Source of the DNA: a virus
IMG/VR virus record: IMGVR_UViG_3300020123_000348
Location: 1 to 58,885 of that record
DNA: 58,885 nt
Reading direction: 5' to 3' (one strand)
Under the pieces are notes generated by a model. The model saw nothing but the letters and a program-made list of their open reading frames with translations, did no database searches and was not told where the DNA came from. Below, in pieces: positions 24,349-33,632 of the stretch. Positions within the stretch are counted from its first letter, which is position 1. Every line of letters starts with the position of its first letter. The translations under genes were made by a program, and so were the position numbers.

Positions 24349-27117
24349 ATGAAGCCATTCCCAGCGGGGACAATTCGTGATTGGGAAGGTGGAACTTTCA
24401 TTAAAGCTTGTGAGCCTTCAAAATACAACCATTCAGGTTGGATTCCATTACAAACAAGTCAAGCATTAGAATCAATAGGAAGAGAATGTGATTCATTAGC
24501 AAGTAGTTGTTTAAGTAAGAAAGAACCTATCGCTGGAGAAATCGCACTTGATCACGAAATTGATAACTTTGAAAAAGATGCTAATGGAGATCATCCATAT
24601 ACTGCAAATGACTTTAAGAAATATGAAGGTTTTTATGGTTCAGGAAGATACTCATTTCGTAATGAATTTTCACGAAGATTCATGGCTGAAAAACTTGCGT
24701 TGCAAGAAGCTATCAATAAAGCTTACGATGATGCGATGCCAAGTAATGCTATGAAAGGATTAGATGCAGCTACAAAAAAAGAAATAAGAAATGAAGTCAA
24801 AGCTAATTTCAATTATAATTACGAGCCATTCAAAACAACTCAAGCAAATGAACTGAAAGGAATCATTGAACGCACTAAAAAGCAATTGGATATTGGATTT
24901 AATTTTGAGGGTGAGCAGAAGAAAGTTTATGATGAGGCTTTAAGTGTTGTAAAATCTCTTCCATTAGAATATGATAGAATAGCTAAAAAGCGAAAACAAA
25001 AAGAAGATGCATTAAAAGCAATCAATGAGATTTTCAAAGATAACTGGGGAGCAAGAGAGGCAGTAAAGAAAAAATTAGATGATGCTTATGGAGAATATGT
25101 AAGGAAATTCTCAGATCAAATAAGAGAAGGCGAAGGCAAATCACAAGAAGAGACTTTTGGAGTTACAATTGATGAACCTTATGAAACATTTTATCCAAAG
25201 TTATTTGACAAGATTCAATTAGACAGAAATAAATTCAACAAATATAAAGTTGAAGACATTGAGTTAGATAAATATGAAGGAGAAGAGATTGCTTTAGAAG
25301 GAATTTCATTCATTTTGAAAAAAGATAAAAATGGACATTTATATTTAGTTAGATCTAATCAAATATCTGGAAATCCTAAATTTAATATAGATGCTATTAA
25401 AGACCATGAGCGATTATATCCACAAGGATATTTAGAAATTGATAATCGACTTGAATTACCAGTAAAACAAGGTTTAGTTGATAAGCTAAACATGTTTGAT
25501 TTATTGAGTCAGCATATTGGGGAAGAAATTGAAACTATTACGAATTCCCATTATGGTAAATCAAAAAATATTTATAAAATAAAAAAAGACAAAGAGAATA
25601 AAATTTATTTAGAAGATTTTGTTGGAAACAGAAAAAACTTTAATGAATATTCAAAAACATATAGTGTTGTAGCAGAACAATTACATAAACAATCCAAATC
25701 ATATCCTTTCAATGAACTTCTCTATTTACGTTTTGAAACTTTATATAGTAAACAATTTGATGGTGATTGGAATGAATCGATGTTACCAGTTATTTACAAT
25801 ATCGAAAAGTTATTGAATACATTACCACTAGGGCATGCTATCAATAATGGCGAATTGAATCAAATCACAAATAAAGAATATGGTGACAATAATGGTTATG
25901 CTTGGTATTCATCAAATGAAAGACGAATCAATTTCAGTGACAAAGCGGCGAATGCTTTTTCAATATGGGGAGATTTAAAAGGTTCACAAGAATTCAATTC
26001 AGTTGTTGCTCATGAAATTGGTCATGCTGTAAGTTATAAATTGGGAAGAAAACCTAATTTAAACTATCGTAAATTTGGAAAAGAATGCGGCTGGGATTGG
26101 TCATATTTGAGGCCGTTGGGAGACGATTATATAAAAACAGGAGATCAAAAAGGAGTTGAAAGAACTGGAAGTGAATCTCATCAACCATTATTGACTGCTT
26201 ATGCTGAGACAAGTCCTGAAGAAGCTTTTGCAGAATATTACTCAATCTATGTAAATAACAAAGAAGCCATTGATTCATATTTAGCAACTAACAACAAAGA
26301 ATTCTTATGTAAAGTGAGTAAAATAGTTGCTCAATCAAAACCAGATAGTGATTTGAAAAATGTGAAAGATTATAGTGGTTTTCAGAATAAAGATCAATAT
26401 AAACAAGATAAAGAATGGTTAGCTAATAGAGTAAATAAGAGAACTATTGAAATTCCAAAAGAAATCGAAAATCTTCATTTACAAGATAAGAAAAATTTTG
26501 ATGTTGAATTGATAAATCCTTGGATGGTAAAATTTGACAAAGGAATCAAAGAAGAAGCTGAATATATAAAAACAGGTTTATATAATGCTCGCATAAATGA
26601 ACCTCATCCAATAGTTGTAATTCAAAGCAAAACTAATATATATCATTGTTTGAGATATGAGAATTATTGTATGGCATTCAAGAGAACACATAAAATGGCT
26701 CCGGCATTGATTATAAGTGAAGAAGCGTATTCACAATTAAGTCAAAAATTCACTAAAGAAGAAATCATTGATTATGCTATATATTTTTTAAGAGATCGAA
26801 AAGTACCATTGCAAAATAATGTAGCTAAATTTAAAAAAGGATTAGAATATAGGAATGAAGTTTTAAGTGTTGAAGATCTGGTTCATAATAAAAACCGCTT
26901 TTTAGCAATGAAAAAAATATTTGATTCTCCTTCATTACAAAAAGCTTTAAAAGAATTATTTGGTTTGAATCATCTAAGAGATGTTTTTGCAATCAATCAA
27001 CCAATTCAAGATAATGCATTAGAATTACAGAAAAGTGAGTTGAATAGTATTCTATCGGAATTGGAAGAAAATGCATTAGAGCTTAATCTTGTAATGCGAG
27101 AAATAGATTCTAATTAA
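24349..27117 (+). CDS. Large virion-type metallopeptidase (HEIGH zincin)
   Basis: 922 residues. It opens with a polyvalent-type linker (AGTIRDWEGGTFIKA, ..SGWIPL) in residues 6-34. The zinc site is SVVAHEIGHAV (His555, Glu556, His559), with the third ligand probably in TSPEEAFAEYYSIY (Glu624-629), as in gluzincin-type phage and toxin peptidases. Helical spacers fill residues 80-300; a beta region lies near 310-370; a further unassigned domain (720-830) contains HPIVVIQSKTNIYHCLRY. Candidate protease motifs LQKA (863-866) and LQKS (893-896) are near the C-terminus. Substrate unknown; ejected or structural use is inferred. Confidence 0.72.
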   Translation: MKPFPAGTIRDWEGGTFIKACEPSKYNHSGWIPLQTSQALESIGRECDSLASSCLSKKEPIAGEIALDHEIDNFEKDANGDHPYTANDFKKYEGFYGSGRYSFRNEFSRRFMAEKLALQEAINKAYDDAMPSNAMKGLDAATKKEIRNEVKANFNYNYEPFKTTQANELKGIIERTKKQLDIGFNFEGEQKKVYDEALSVVKSLPLEYDRIAKKRKQKEDALKAINEIFKDNWGAREAVKKKLDDAYGEYVRKFSDQIREGEGKSQEETFGVTIDEPYETFYPKLFDKIQLDRNKFNKYKVEDIELDKYEGEEIALEGISFILKKDKNGHLYLVRSNQISGNPKFNIDAIKDHERLYPQGYLEIDNRLELPVKQGLVDKLNMFDLLSQHIGEEIETITNSHYGKSKNIYKIKKDKENKIYLEDFVGNRKNFNEYSKTYSVVAEQLHKQSKSYPFNELLYLRFETLYSKQFDGDWNESMLPVIYNIEKLLNTLPLGHAINNGELNQITNKEYGDNNGYAWYSSNERRINFSDKAANAFSIWGDLKGSQEFNSVVAHEIGHAVSYKLGRKPNLNYRKFGKECGWDWSYLRPLGDDYIKTGDQKGVERTGSESHQPLLTAYAETSPEEAFAEYYSIYVNNKEAIDSYLATNNKEFLCKVSKIVAQSKPDSDLKNVKDYSGFQNKDQYKQDKEWLANRVNKRTIEIPKEIENLHLQDKKNFDVELINPWMVKFDKGIKEEAEYIKTGLYNARINEPHPIVVIQSKTNIYHCLRYENYCMAFKRTHKMAPALIISEEAYSQLSQKFTKEEIIDYAIYFLRDRKVPLQNNVAKFKKGLEYRNEVLSVEDLVHNKNRFLAMKKIFDSPSLQKALKELFGLNHLRDVFAINQPIQDNALELQKSELNSILSELEENALELNLVMREIDSN

Positions 27118-27130
27118 TTTGTTAGTTTTG
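27114..27130 (+). promoter_or_regulatory. Promoter directly on the start of the 1419-residue gene
   Basis: TAGTTTTG at 27123-27130, then CATT and the ATG at 27135. Only four bases separate box and start, so the message should be leaderless. Confidence 0.7.
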
Positions 27131-27134
27131 CATT

Positions 27135-30100
27135 ATGAATGTACAAGAATCTTTAGAAGTAATTAATCAAGCTTTCAATCAAGGTTTAATAACTGGTGAG
27201 AAATACTTTGAGACTCTTGAAAAAGCTCGTGGTAAAGTAGCTTTTTTAGATGGAACGATTTCAAAGAATGGTTTATATAGAAAAGATTCATCAGCTAAAA
27301 GTGGTTGGACGAAGATTGAAAATAAAAGAAAGAAAAAAGTTGTTGAAGAGAAAAAAGAAAGTAATAGTGAAATATTTATTCCAGAAGGAAAATTTCAATT
27401 AAAAATTAAACCATTAAAGGAAGGAAAAGATCCACTAATAGTTGAAGCAATTTCAGATAATTATGGAAAAGGAATTACAGTTTATATGGATGGAAAAAAT
27501 TATTATTTAACTGGAAAACAAATTCAAAATTTCTTAAAAACAGGAGAATATGAAATTATAAAAAAAGAAATCTCAAAACCTATTCAAGCTAAAAAACTAA
27601 ATGAAGATGATGAAGATGAAAACTTCGACCAAAAAGAACAATTTGAAACTAAAGAGCAATTAAATGAATTTATAAAAAATGGAGACATTACAGAACAGCA
27701 AGTTGAAGAATTCGGACAAAGAACAGAAGAACAAATTACAGAGCTTGAACCAACTATTAAGACTCTTGAAAATGAGACAACTGATCTCACAAGAACGACT
27801 ACGGAGAAACTTAGTAGATTAGATGATCAAATTGATGAGCTTATAAATAGCTCACATAAAGCGACTCCATTATTAGATGCTTATGAAAAGCGATTTGATG
27901 AATTGGATATTGAGACGTCTCATAAAGATCCAGATAAAATTGAAATTGGAGATTATGTAACCACAAAACGAGCTTTCAAAAAAGAGCCAATGAATGGTTT
28001 TGTAACTAAAATAGAAACAAAATCAATTACCATAAAGCATCCAAAAGGTGGTTGGACAGGTGACGAGAATGACTTTAATTTTATTCAGGAACATAAAGTC
28101 TCGAAAACTGATGTTGAGAGTTATTATAAATTGAAGAAGAAAATAAATGTAAATTACAATGATAATATTAGTCTTAATGAAAGTGAAATATCCGAAGATT
28201 CAACTGAATATAAACGAAACAGTGGATCCAAAAGTGAAATACAAAACTTCGAAGAATTTGAAAAAGAGCAATTACCAAGATATGCTGAAAAAGTTAAATC
28301 ATTAATTGAAAAAGTAATTGCTAAAGAATATCTTTCGGATGAAGAAGTTTCAGATTTAGGTTTTAGTATTATTCAATTAAATAAATATCAATATCAAGAT
28401 ATTTCTCAAGATTTTATTTATATTGGAACTTATTTGTCTATTGGGCGAAACAAAATTTTATTCAATAATGAAAAAACAAAAGAAACATTTATAAATAAAG
28501 GAAAAGAGCTTTTAAAACAATATCAAGATAATAATATTCAAAAGTCTGAAGAATGGTTTTTCAATCTCTTAGAACGAAAGAAACAACTGCAAGAACAACT
28601 TATAAACATAGTTGATGCAAATCCAGAATTGATAGATGATGAGATAGTAAAATCTTCAACATTAGATACTTTAGTTCCAGGATTTACAGATAATCTAAAA
28701 GAAGTTCTTCATAAAAATAAAGTCAAAGGAAAACAACATTTCTCAGATGCAATTATCATGAATGACAAAGGAGAAATTCTTATGTTATTTAGAAACATTA
28801 ATAAGAATCCAGAATTATCACATAAATGGTCATTACCAGGAGGACATATTGACAAAGAAGAAAATGCACAAGAAGCATGTATTCGTGAAACTCTTGAAGA
28901 AACAAATTTAGTTGTTGATTCATGTCAATTGTTTTATGTTAAAGAATGTGATAAAGCTATAATTAACTTTTTCAAATGCGTTATTGACTTAAATCAATTA
29001 CCTATTTTAGATGCTATGGAACATTCAAATCTTAAATGGGTGAGCAAAACAGAACTTCAAGATTTAGATTGTATTTATGACTTAAAAGATACGTTGAATA
29101 AATTGGTATTTCCTGATTTAGGTGGATTAGATAAAATTGAAAAAGAAGTTGAAATTGAGGATGATATTGTTAATGAGATAACTAAAGCTCGAAAAGTTGG
29201 AAGTTTAAATAAAGTTCATAAATTTATTAGAAAAGAAAATGGTGAATATATTTATGAAGATAAATTAGAACCAAATGTTCATAATAAAATTGATTGTAAT
29301 GAAGTTTTTGAAAATAAAGTATTTCAAAAAAACATAACAGATTTAATTAAATGGTTTAAAAAAATATTTAATGTTAAAGAGCAACATAATATTCCACTTG
29401 ATAAAAGAAAAGATCTTTGGGATGAAAATAAATTTTGGCAAAAAGATAATTTTATAAATAAATCTTTTATTGAAAAAATAAAACTTGAAAATATTTTTCC
29501 ATCACAAGAATCAACATTTATAGAACCACTTTTAGATAAACTTAATGGTTCTAAAAGTCATAGTACAGATTTACCTTTAGGTTTATTAATTGGAGATACT
29601 GGAAAAGTTTTATTATTTGATGGACATCATAGAATAGTTACTGGAATCATTAAAGGAGAAAAAGAATTTGATATTAAATTAATAAAAGTTGGAACATATC
29701 ATTTTTTTAAATATTTTGATAAGTTTAAAAACGATATTGAAAAATCTGAAATAAGTATCATTTTAAAATCAGTTGATGCTTCAATTTCAATCATTCAAAA
29801 AGCATTTGATGCAGATCAGATTAGTGAAGAAGAATATTTTAATGCACTTAAAAAAGCTCGTCATGCACATCATAAATATTTGAGGATTGAAGGTAAGAAA
29901 TACATCTATAAAGAGAATGAAGGAAAGTTAAAAGTTGATTGGAACAAAGATCTCATAAGTGATGAACAATATTTTCAAGCATTAGAAAAAGCTAAACATA
30001 TTGAAAAACGAATTCATACATCTAAAAAGACTGGAAAAAAATGGTTGGAGAATCATGAGGTTGGAAGTGATGAAGAAGAGAAATTAATTCAAACAAATGG

Positions 30101-31394
30101 CGAACTTGATAATTATGTCGAAGAACTCACTAAAGATAATGTTGAATTAAAATTTGAAGCAGGAGAAAAATCATTGCATCTTAAAATCATTGATGTAAAT
30201 AAAAATAGAAACAAAGGTCTTGGTTCTCAAGTTATGAATAAAGTAATTGAATGGGCAGATAAGAATAAAATCGTTATAGATTTAGTTCCAGCTGGAAGTT
30301 ATATTAATTCAAGAACTTTTCTTATTAATTGGTATAAGAAATTTGGATTTATTGAAAATAGAAAAGAAAATTCAAATGATGATTTTCTTTATATGTATAG
30401 ATTACCAAAACAAAAAGAAGAACCTTCAACTCAACATCAATCATCTCAATTGATAACTTATTTAGAACAACTTTCAACTTTGATGAAAGATAATCCTCAA
30501 CAAAAAGCATTTTTTGATTGGGAGAAAAACAATGCTAAACAAGTGAAAATAGTCTCAACAGCAGAAATACGATTAAAATATCCTAAGATTGATGAATATT
30601 TAAAACAAGAATGGAATCAACCAGAAGTCAAACAATGTTATTCAAATGCAGCTAAATTAGCAACTAATATTGAGAGAGTAGAATATATTGAAGGCATGAT
30701 TTCAATGATGGGAATTCCTATTGATCACGCTTGGAACAAGGTTGGTGATGAATATTTTGACATAACTAAAGATATTGCTTTGAGTGATGCAACAATTTCT
30801 AATGATGAATATCTATCAATCATAGAGTTAGATACAGAAACTACATTAGAATATATGTTAGAAACTCAAGTTTATGGCGGTTATATTCAACAAAAATATA
30901 TGCGAGATAATGGATTAACAAAACCTAAAAGTAAAACATATAAAATAGAGAAAGCTGAAAAGAATAAAAAGATAGAACTTAATCAAAATGAAAAGAAAGA
31001 AAAGAAACTTCAACTTCATGAATATGAAGATGATGACTTAAAATTGCACGCAACAAGAACAAGTGAAAAGCATTTGAAACGAATTATAAGTGAATCATCA
31101 AATCCAAGATTAAGACAATTTGCTCAAGAAGAACTTGATAATCGCGATCCAAAGAAACAAAAAGAAGTAGAAAAAGAAGATAACTTATTTGATTTGATGA
31201 TTAGTGAAGAACCGGATATTAAAAGAGGTCGTAAACCAGAAAGTGAAACGATTCATTTTGAAAAAGAACCACCGAAAGATGTCATTGAAAAACTTCATGA
31301 ACATAGAATCAAATATATGATTGGAACAACAGAAATTGAGGATGAAGAAGAAAAGTTACAAAAAGCTTTAATGTTAGAAATGGAATTAATTTAG
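27135..31394 (+). CDS. Multi-domain polyvalent protein: Nudix, ParB/Srx-like, GNAT, papain/transglutaminase-like
   Basis: 1419 residues. In order: an AFxxGxIxxExYF..LEKAR unit (10-32) with linker; a beta domain (IEIGDYVTTKRAF, 270-320); a Nudix hydrolase with the box GHIDKEENAQEACIRETLEE (570-589, final Gly replaced); linker VHKFIRKENGEYIYEDK (694-710); a ParB/sulfiredoxin-like region with LLFDGHHRIVTG (827-837); two more linker units (HHKYLRIEGKKYIYKENE; RIHTSKKTGKKWLENHE); a GNAT acetyltransferase (NRNKGLGSQVM acetyl-CoA loop, 1024-1034; NWYKKFGF); and a Cys1168-His1198-Asp1209 triad region (QCYSNAAKLA, DHAWNKVGDEYFDIT). Seven candidate protease motifs lie mainly between domains (residues 31, 471, 871, 890, 953, 1274, 1411). 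Likely a packaged polyprotein of host-directed enzymes; this is inference. Confidence 0.75.
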   Translation: MNVQESLEVINQAFNQGLITGEKYFETLEKARGKVAFLDGTISKNGLYRKDSSAKSGWTKIENKRKKKVVEEKKESNSEIFIPEGKFQLKIKPLKEGKDPLIVEAISDNYGKGITVYMDGKNYYLTGKQIQNFLKTGEYEIIKKEISKPIQAKKLNEDDEDENFDQKEQFETKEQLNEFIKNGDITEQQVEEFGQRTEEQITELEPTIKTLENETTDLTRTTTEKLSRLDDQIDELINSSHKATPLLDAYEKRFDELDIETSHKDPDKIEIGDYVTTKRAFKKEPMNGFVTKIETKSITIKHPKGGWTGDENDFNFIQEHKVSKTDVESYYKLKKKINVNYNDNISLNESEISEDSTEYKRNSGSKSEIQNFEEFEKEQLPRYAEKVKSLIEKVIAKEYLSDEEVSDLGFSIIQLNKYQYQDISQDFIYIGTYLSIGRNKILFNNEKTKETFINKGKELLKQYQDNNIQKSEEWFFNLLERKKQLQEQLINIVDANPELIDDEIVKSSTLDTLVPGFTDNLKEVLHKNKVKGKQHFSDAIIMNDKGEILMLFRNINKNPELSHKWSLPGGHIDKEENAQEACIRETLEETNLVVDSCQLFYVKECDKAIINFFKCVIDLNQLPILDAMEHSNLKWVSKTELQDLDCIYDLKDTLNKLVFPDLGGLDKIEKEVEIEDDIVNEITKARKVGSLNKVHKFIRKENGEYIYEDKLEPNVHNKIDCNEVFENKVFQKNITDLIKWFKKIFNVKEQHNIPLDKRKDLWDENKFWQKDNFINKSFIEKIKLENIFPSQESTFIEPLLDKLNGSKSHSTDLPLGLLIGDTGKVLLFDGHHRIVTGIIKGEKEFDIKLIKVGTYHFFKYFDKFKNDIEKSEISIILKSVDASISIIQKAFDADQISEEEYFNALKKARHAHHKYLRIEGKKYIYKENEGKLKVDWNKDLISDEQYFQALEKAKHIEKRIHTSKKTGKKWLENHEVGSDEEEKLIQTNGELDNYVEELTKDNVELKFEAGEKSLHLKIIDVNKNRNKGLGSQVMNKVIEWADKNKIVIDLVPAGSYINSRTFLINWYKKFGFIENRKENSNDDFLYMYRLPKQKEEPSTQHQSSQLITYLEQLSTLMKDNPQQKAFFDWEKNNAKQVKIVSTAEIRLKYPKIDEYLKQEWNQPEVKQCYSNAAKLATNIERVEYIEGMISMMGIPIDHAWNKVGDEYFDITKDIALSDATISNDEYLSIIELDTETTLEYMLETQVYGGYIQQKYMRDNGLTKPKSKTYKIEKAEKNKKIELNQNEKKEKKLQLHEYEDDDLKLHATRTSEKHLKRIISESSNPRLRQFAQEELDNRDPKKQKEVEKEDNLFDLMISEEPDIKRGRKPESETIHFEKEPPKDVIEKLHEHRIKYMIGTTEIEDEEEKLQKALMLEMELI

Positions 31395-31402
31395 TATTTT
31401 TG
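31389..31402 (+). promoter_or_regulatory. Bacteroidetes-type promoter, short class
   Basis: TATTTTTG at 31395-31402 followed by CAA; it overlaps the stop codon of the preceding gene. The next ATG is at 31420. Confidence 0.75.
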
Positions 31403-31419
31403 CAATAAATAAAAAGAAA

Positions 31420-31686
31420 ATGGGGCAGATAATAATTTCAAGTTTAACGAAAGGCGTTGAAGTAATAAGAGAAGATGGCAGTGGTAAAATCTTTGCTAAA
31501 GATACCGTTGAAGCATCTTGGGACATAACTCAAACTATGGTTACTTTAACTAATAGATTTAATGGTAATGTTTTGTTGAAAGCGAATTATAAAAATATAA
31601 CTTTAGGAACCGATGAATCAGACCATGGAGTTTATGATAATGCTCAAGATTTATGTGAAGATCTTGATGCAATATTGAATAAGTAA
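31420..31686 (+). CDS. Small hypothetical protein, 88 residues
   Basis: Beta-rich N-terminal two thirds (IIISSLTKGVEVIREDG, MVTLTNRFNGNVLLKANYKNITLG) and a C-terminal helix DNAQDLCEDLDAILNK. Bracketed by its own promoter and a terminator, so it is a single-gene unit just before the capsid operon. No family recognised. Confidence 0.55.
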   Translation: MGQIIISSLTKGVEVIREDGSGKIFAKDTVEASWDITQTMVTLTNRFNGNVLLKANYKNITLGTDESDHGVYDNAQDLCEDLDAILNK

Positions 31687-31717
31687 GTGTTTAAAATTTA
31701 GTAATATTTATTTGAAG

Positions 31718-31748
31718 ATCCATCTGTGAAAGCAAGTGGATTTTTTTT
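31718..31748 (+). terminator. Rho-independent terminator
   Basis: ATCCAT pairs with GTGGAT (one wobble), loop about 12 bases, followed by eight T (31741-31748). It ends the unit starting at 31395. Confidence 0.7.
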
Positions 31749-31789
31749 ATTTAAAATAAAAGTTATTTATTTTTTTAAAAAAGTTGTTA

Positions 31790-31820
31790 CTTAAACTAAA
31801 ATAAGTAATAGTTATTTTTG
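31790..31820 (+). promoter_or_regulatory. Promoter of the protease-scaffold gene
   Basis: TATTTTTG at 31813-31820 followed by CAA, with the ATG at 31829 only 8 bases on. It probably drives the capsid protein as well, since no better site precedes the latter. Confidence 0.75.
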
Positions 31821-31828
31821 CAATTGTA

Positions 31829-33592
31829 ATGAGTGATAAAATAAGATTTGGCATACCAATTGACATTATTAAAAGCAAAAATGCTAAAGGTGATGATGTT
31901 TATAAATTTAAAGGATTAGCTTCAACTAATGATAAAGATAATCAAGGAGAAACCTTGTTAGCTAAACAATTTGATTTGAATGATTTTAAAAATGTCAATT
32001 ATAATCATCAAGGTGCAAAAGATGCGAACGCTGTTTTAGGAGAAATTACATCTCATAACTTTGATAGAGCTGGTTTGAATGTCGAAGGAGAATTGTGGGG
32101 AGATATGCCGATGACTCCTGCTGTTGTATCTTTGATGAAACGAAAAGCTAAACAAGGTAAGAAATTGCAACTTTCAGTTGAAGGTCAGGTTTTGCAACGA
32201 GGTGCAAACAAATGTTCAAAATGTGGTAATTCATTAGAAAAATCAAGTGTATGTACTAAATGCAAAGCAAACACTCAAGGATTTAATAAGATAGTGAAAG
32301 CTAAATTAACAGGTGTTGCAGTTACATTGAATCCAATCAATGGTAATACGTTTTGTGATTTGATTGAAAAAGGGATTACTAATAATGAGTGGCTTTATTC
32401 TGATGAAGATGAATTGTTGATGAAAGCCGTTGATACTAAAATGAAAAAAGGAAAATCAATCACTAATGAAAGTGATGATGATGGAGATGATGATATGCAA
32501 ATGAGTGAGAAAGATGATTTGGAGAAATCTAATTGTCCTAAATGTAAAACATTACTTCAAAAAGGACTTTGTTCAAAATGTGGTTATACAATAGAAAAAG
32601 CTATGTCAGCAGGTTCTGATACTGGAACTGATATTACAAATAAGCAATCAAATGGTTCTGCTTTAAAGAAAGAAGATGTTGAAAGTAAAAAGAATTTATC
32701 TAATACTTTAAGTAAGTCTGAAGCTTACTCTACTATCTTTGATTATTTTTACCCTACAATTGATTTTAAAAAAGCTGGTGAAATTTATAAATTAACAGAA
32801 AAAATAAGTAAAATGGAAAAGAAGCCAATTTCAAAGGAAACTTTAAGTAAAGCATTCGAAATAATCGAACTTGCCATTAAAGAAAATGAAAATTCAGAAG
32901 TCAATGAAGCTATTGATTTGATTAAATCAGATTTCAATGATTTAGAAAAATCAGAACAAGTTGAAGAGCTTATAAAAGCAGGATATGATGAAGAAGTAGC
33001 TAACAATGCTGCTGATAAGCATGAAGATGATGAGAAGGATAAGAAAAAGAAGAAGAAACATGTTGCAAAAAAGAAAGATGATGACAATGAAGAAGAGGAA
33101 GATGAAAACTTTGAAAAAGCTTTAGGAGCAATTGAAGAAATTTCAATCAATCAAGATATGAAATTCGGAGCTCTTGGAGTCATTATTAAATCTCAATCCG
33201 AAACAATTGAGAAAATTTCCACTCAATTAGAAGAAACTACTGATGCTTTGAATGAAGCAAAAGAAGTGATTCAAAAATCTTTTGATTTGATTGAGAAAAT
33301 TTCGAAAACTGCAGTTAAATTCAACCGTCCAATTGGTGGAGCAAACGGCGTTGAACGATTTAAAGAAAATAAAGAAAATGGAAACAAGGTTTATAATATC
33401 AATAACAGAATTCAAAAAGCTGAATTGATTCAGACTCTTGATAATTTAAGCAATCTTGGTGGAAAATTCAATGAAGATCTTTTGAAAGCAGCGAGTGATT
33501 TGGAAATCGCCGGTGTTTTTGGAGACAGGAGAATGATTCCATATTTGAAAGATGTTCACAATATTGAAGTTGTAACATCTGATGGTGAGTAA
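31829..33592 (+). CDS. Prohead protease fused to scaffold
   Basis: 587 residues. The first ~170 follow HK97-type (U35) prohead proteases: FKGLASTNDKDNQGETL, NVNYNHQ with catalytic His60, GLNVEGEL, the LQLSVEG strand with Ser116, and AKLTGVAVTLNPIN. A zinc knuckle (Cys129, 132, 142, 145) is inserted between the Ser strand and the next core strand; a second one lies at 236-252. The rest is Glu/Lys-rich coiled scaffold (300-500) with an acidic/basic block at 399-427. Nine candidate cleavage motifs fall in the protein (first at 136-139, last at 528-531), as expected for a scaffold destroyed by its own protease. Directly upstream of the capsid gene. Confidence 0.82.
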   Translation: MSDKIRFGIPIDIIKSKNAKGDDVYKFKGLASTNDKDNQGETLLAKQFDLNDFKNVNYNHQGAKDANAVLGEITSHNFDRAGLNVEGELWGDMPMTPAVVSLMKRKAKQGKKLQLSVEGQVLQRGANKCSKCGNSLEKSSVCTKCKANTQGFNKIVKAKLTGVAVTLNPINGNTFCDLIEKGITNNEWLYSDEDELLMKAVDTKMKKGKSITNESDDDGDDDMQMSEKDDLEKSNCPKCKTLLQKGLCSKCGYTIEKAMSAGSDTGTDITNKQSNGSALKKEDVESKKNLSNTLSKSEAYSTIFDYFYPTIDFKKAGEIYKLTEKISKMEKKPISKETLSKAFEIIELAIKENENSEVNEAIDLIKSDFNDLEKSEQVEELIKAGYDEEVANNAADKHEDDEKDKKKKKKHVAKKKDDDNEEEEDENFEKALGAIEEISINQDMKFGALGVIIKSQSETIEKISTQLEETTDALNEAKEVIQKSFDLIEKISKTAVKFNRPIGGANGVERFKENKENGNKVYNINNRIQKAELIQTLDNLSNLGGKFNEDLLKAASDLEIAGVFGDRRMIPYLKDVHNIEVVTSDGE

Positions 33593-33632
33593 TAATAAAA
33601 AATAGTGTATATTAAATTTATATTTAATTAAA

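Noticed and set aside
24548-24754. 68-codon + strand frame inside the metallopeptidase gene
   Set aside because: Out-of-frame shadow of a long, well-supported gene.
32785-33150. Minus-strand frame opposite the scaffold part (121 codons)
   Set aside because: Ser/Phe-rich shadow of the Glu/Lys-rich scaffold codons; no promoter and no coding features.
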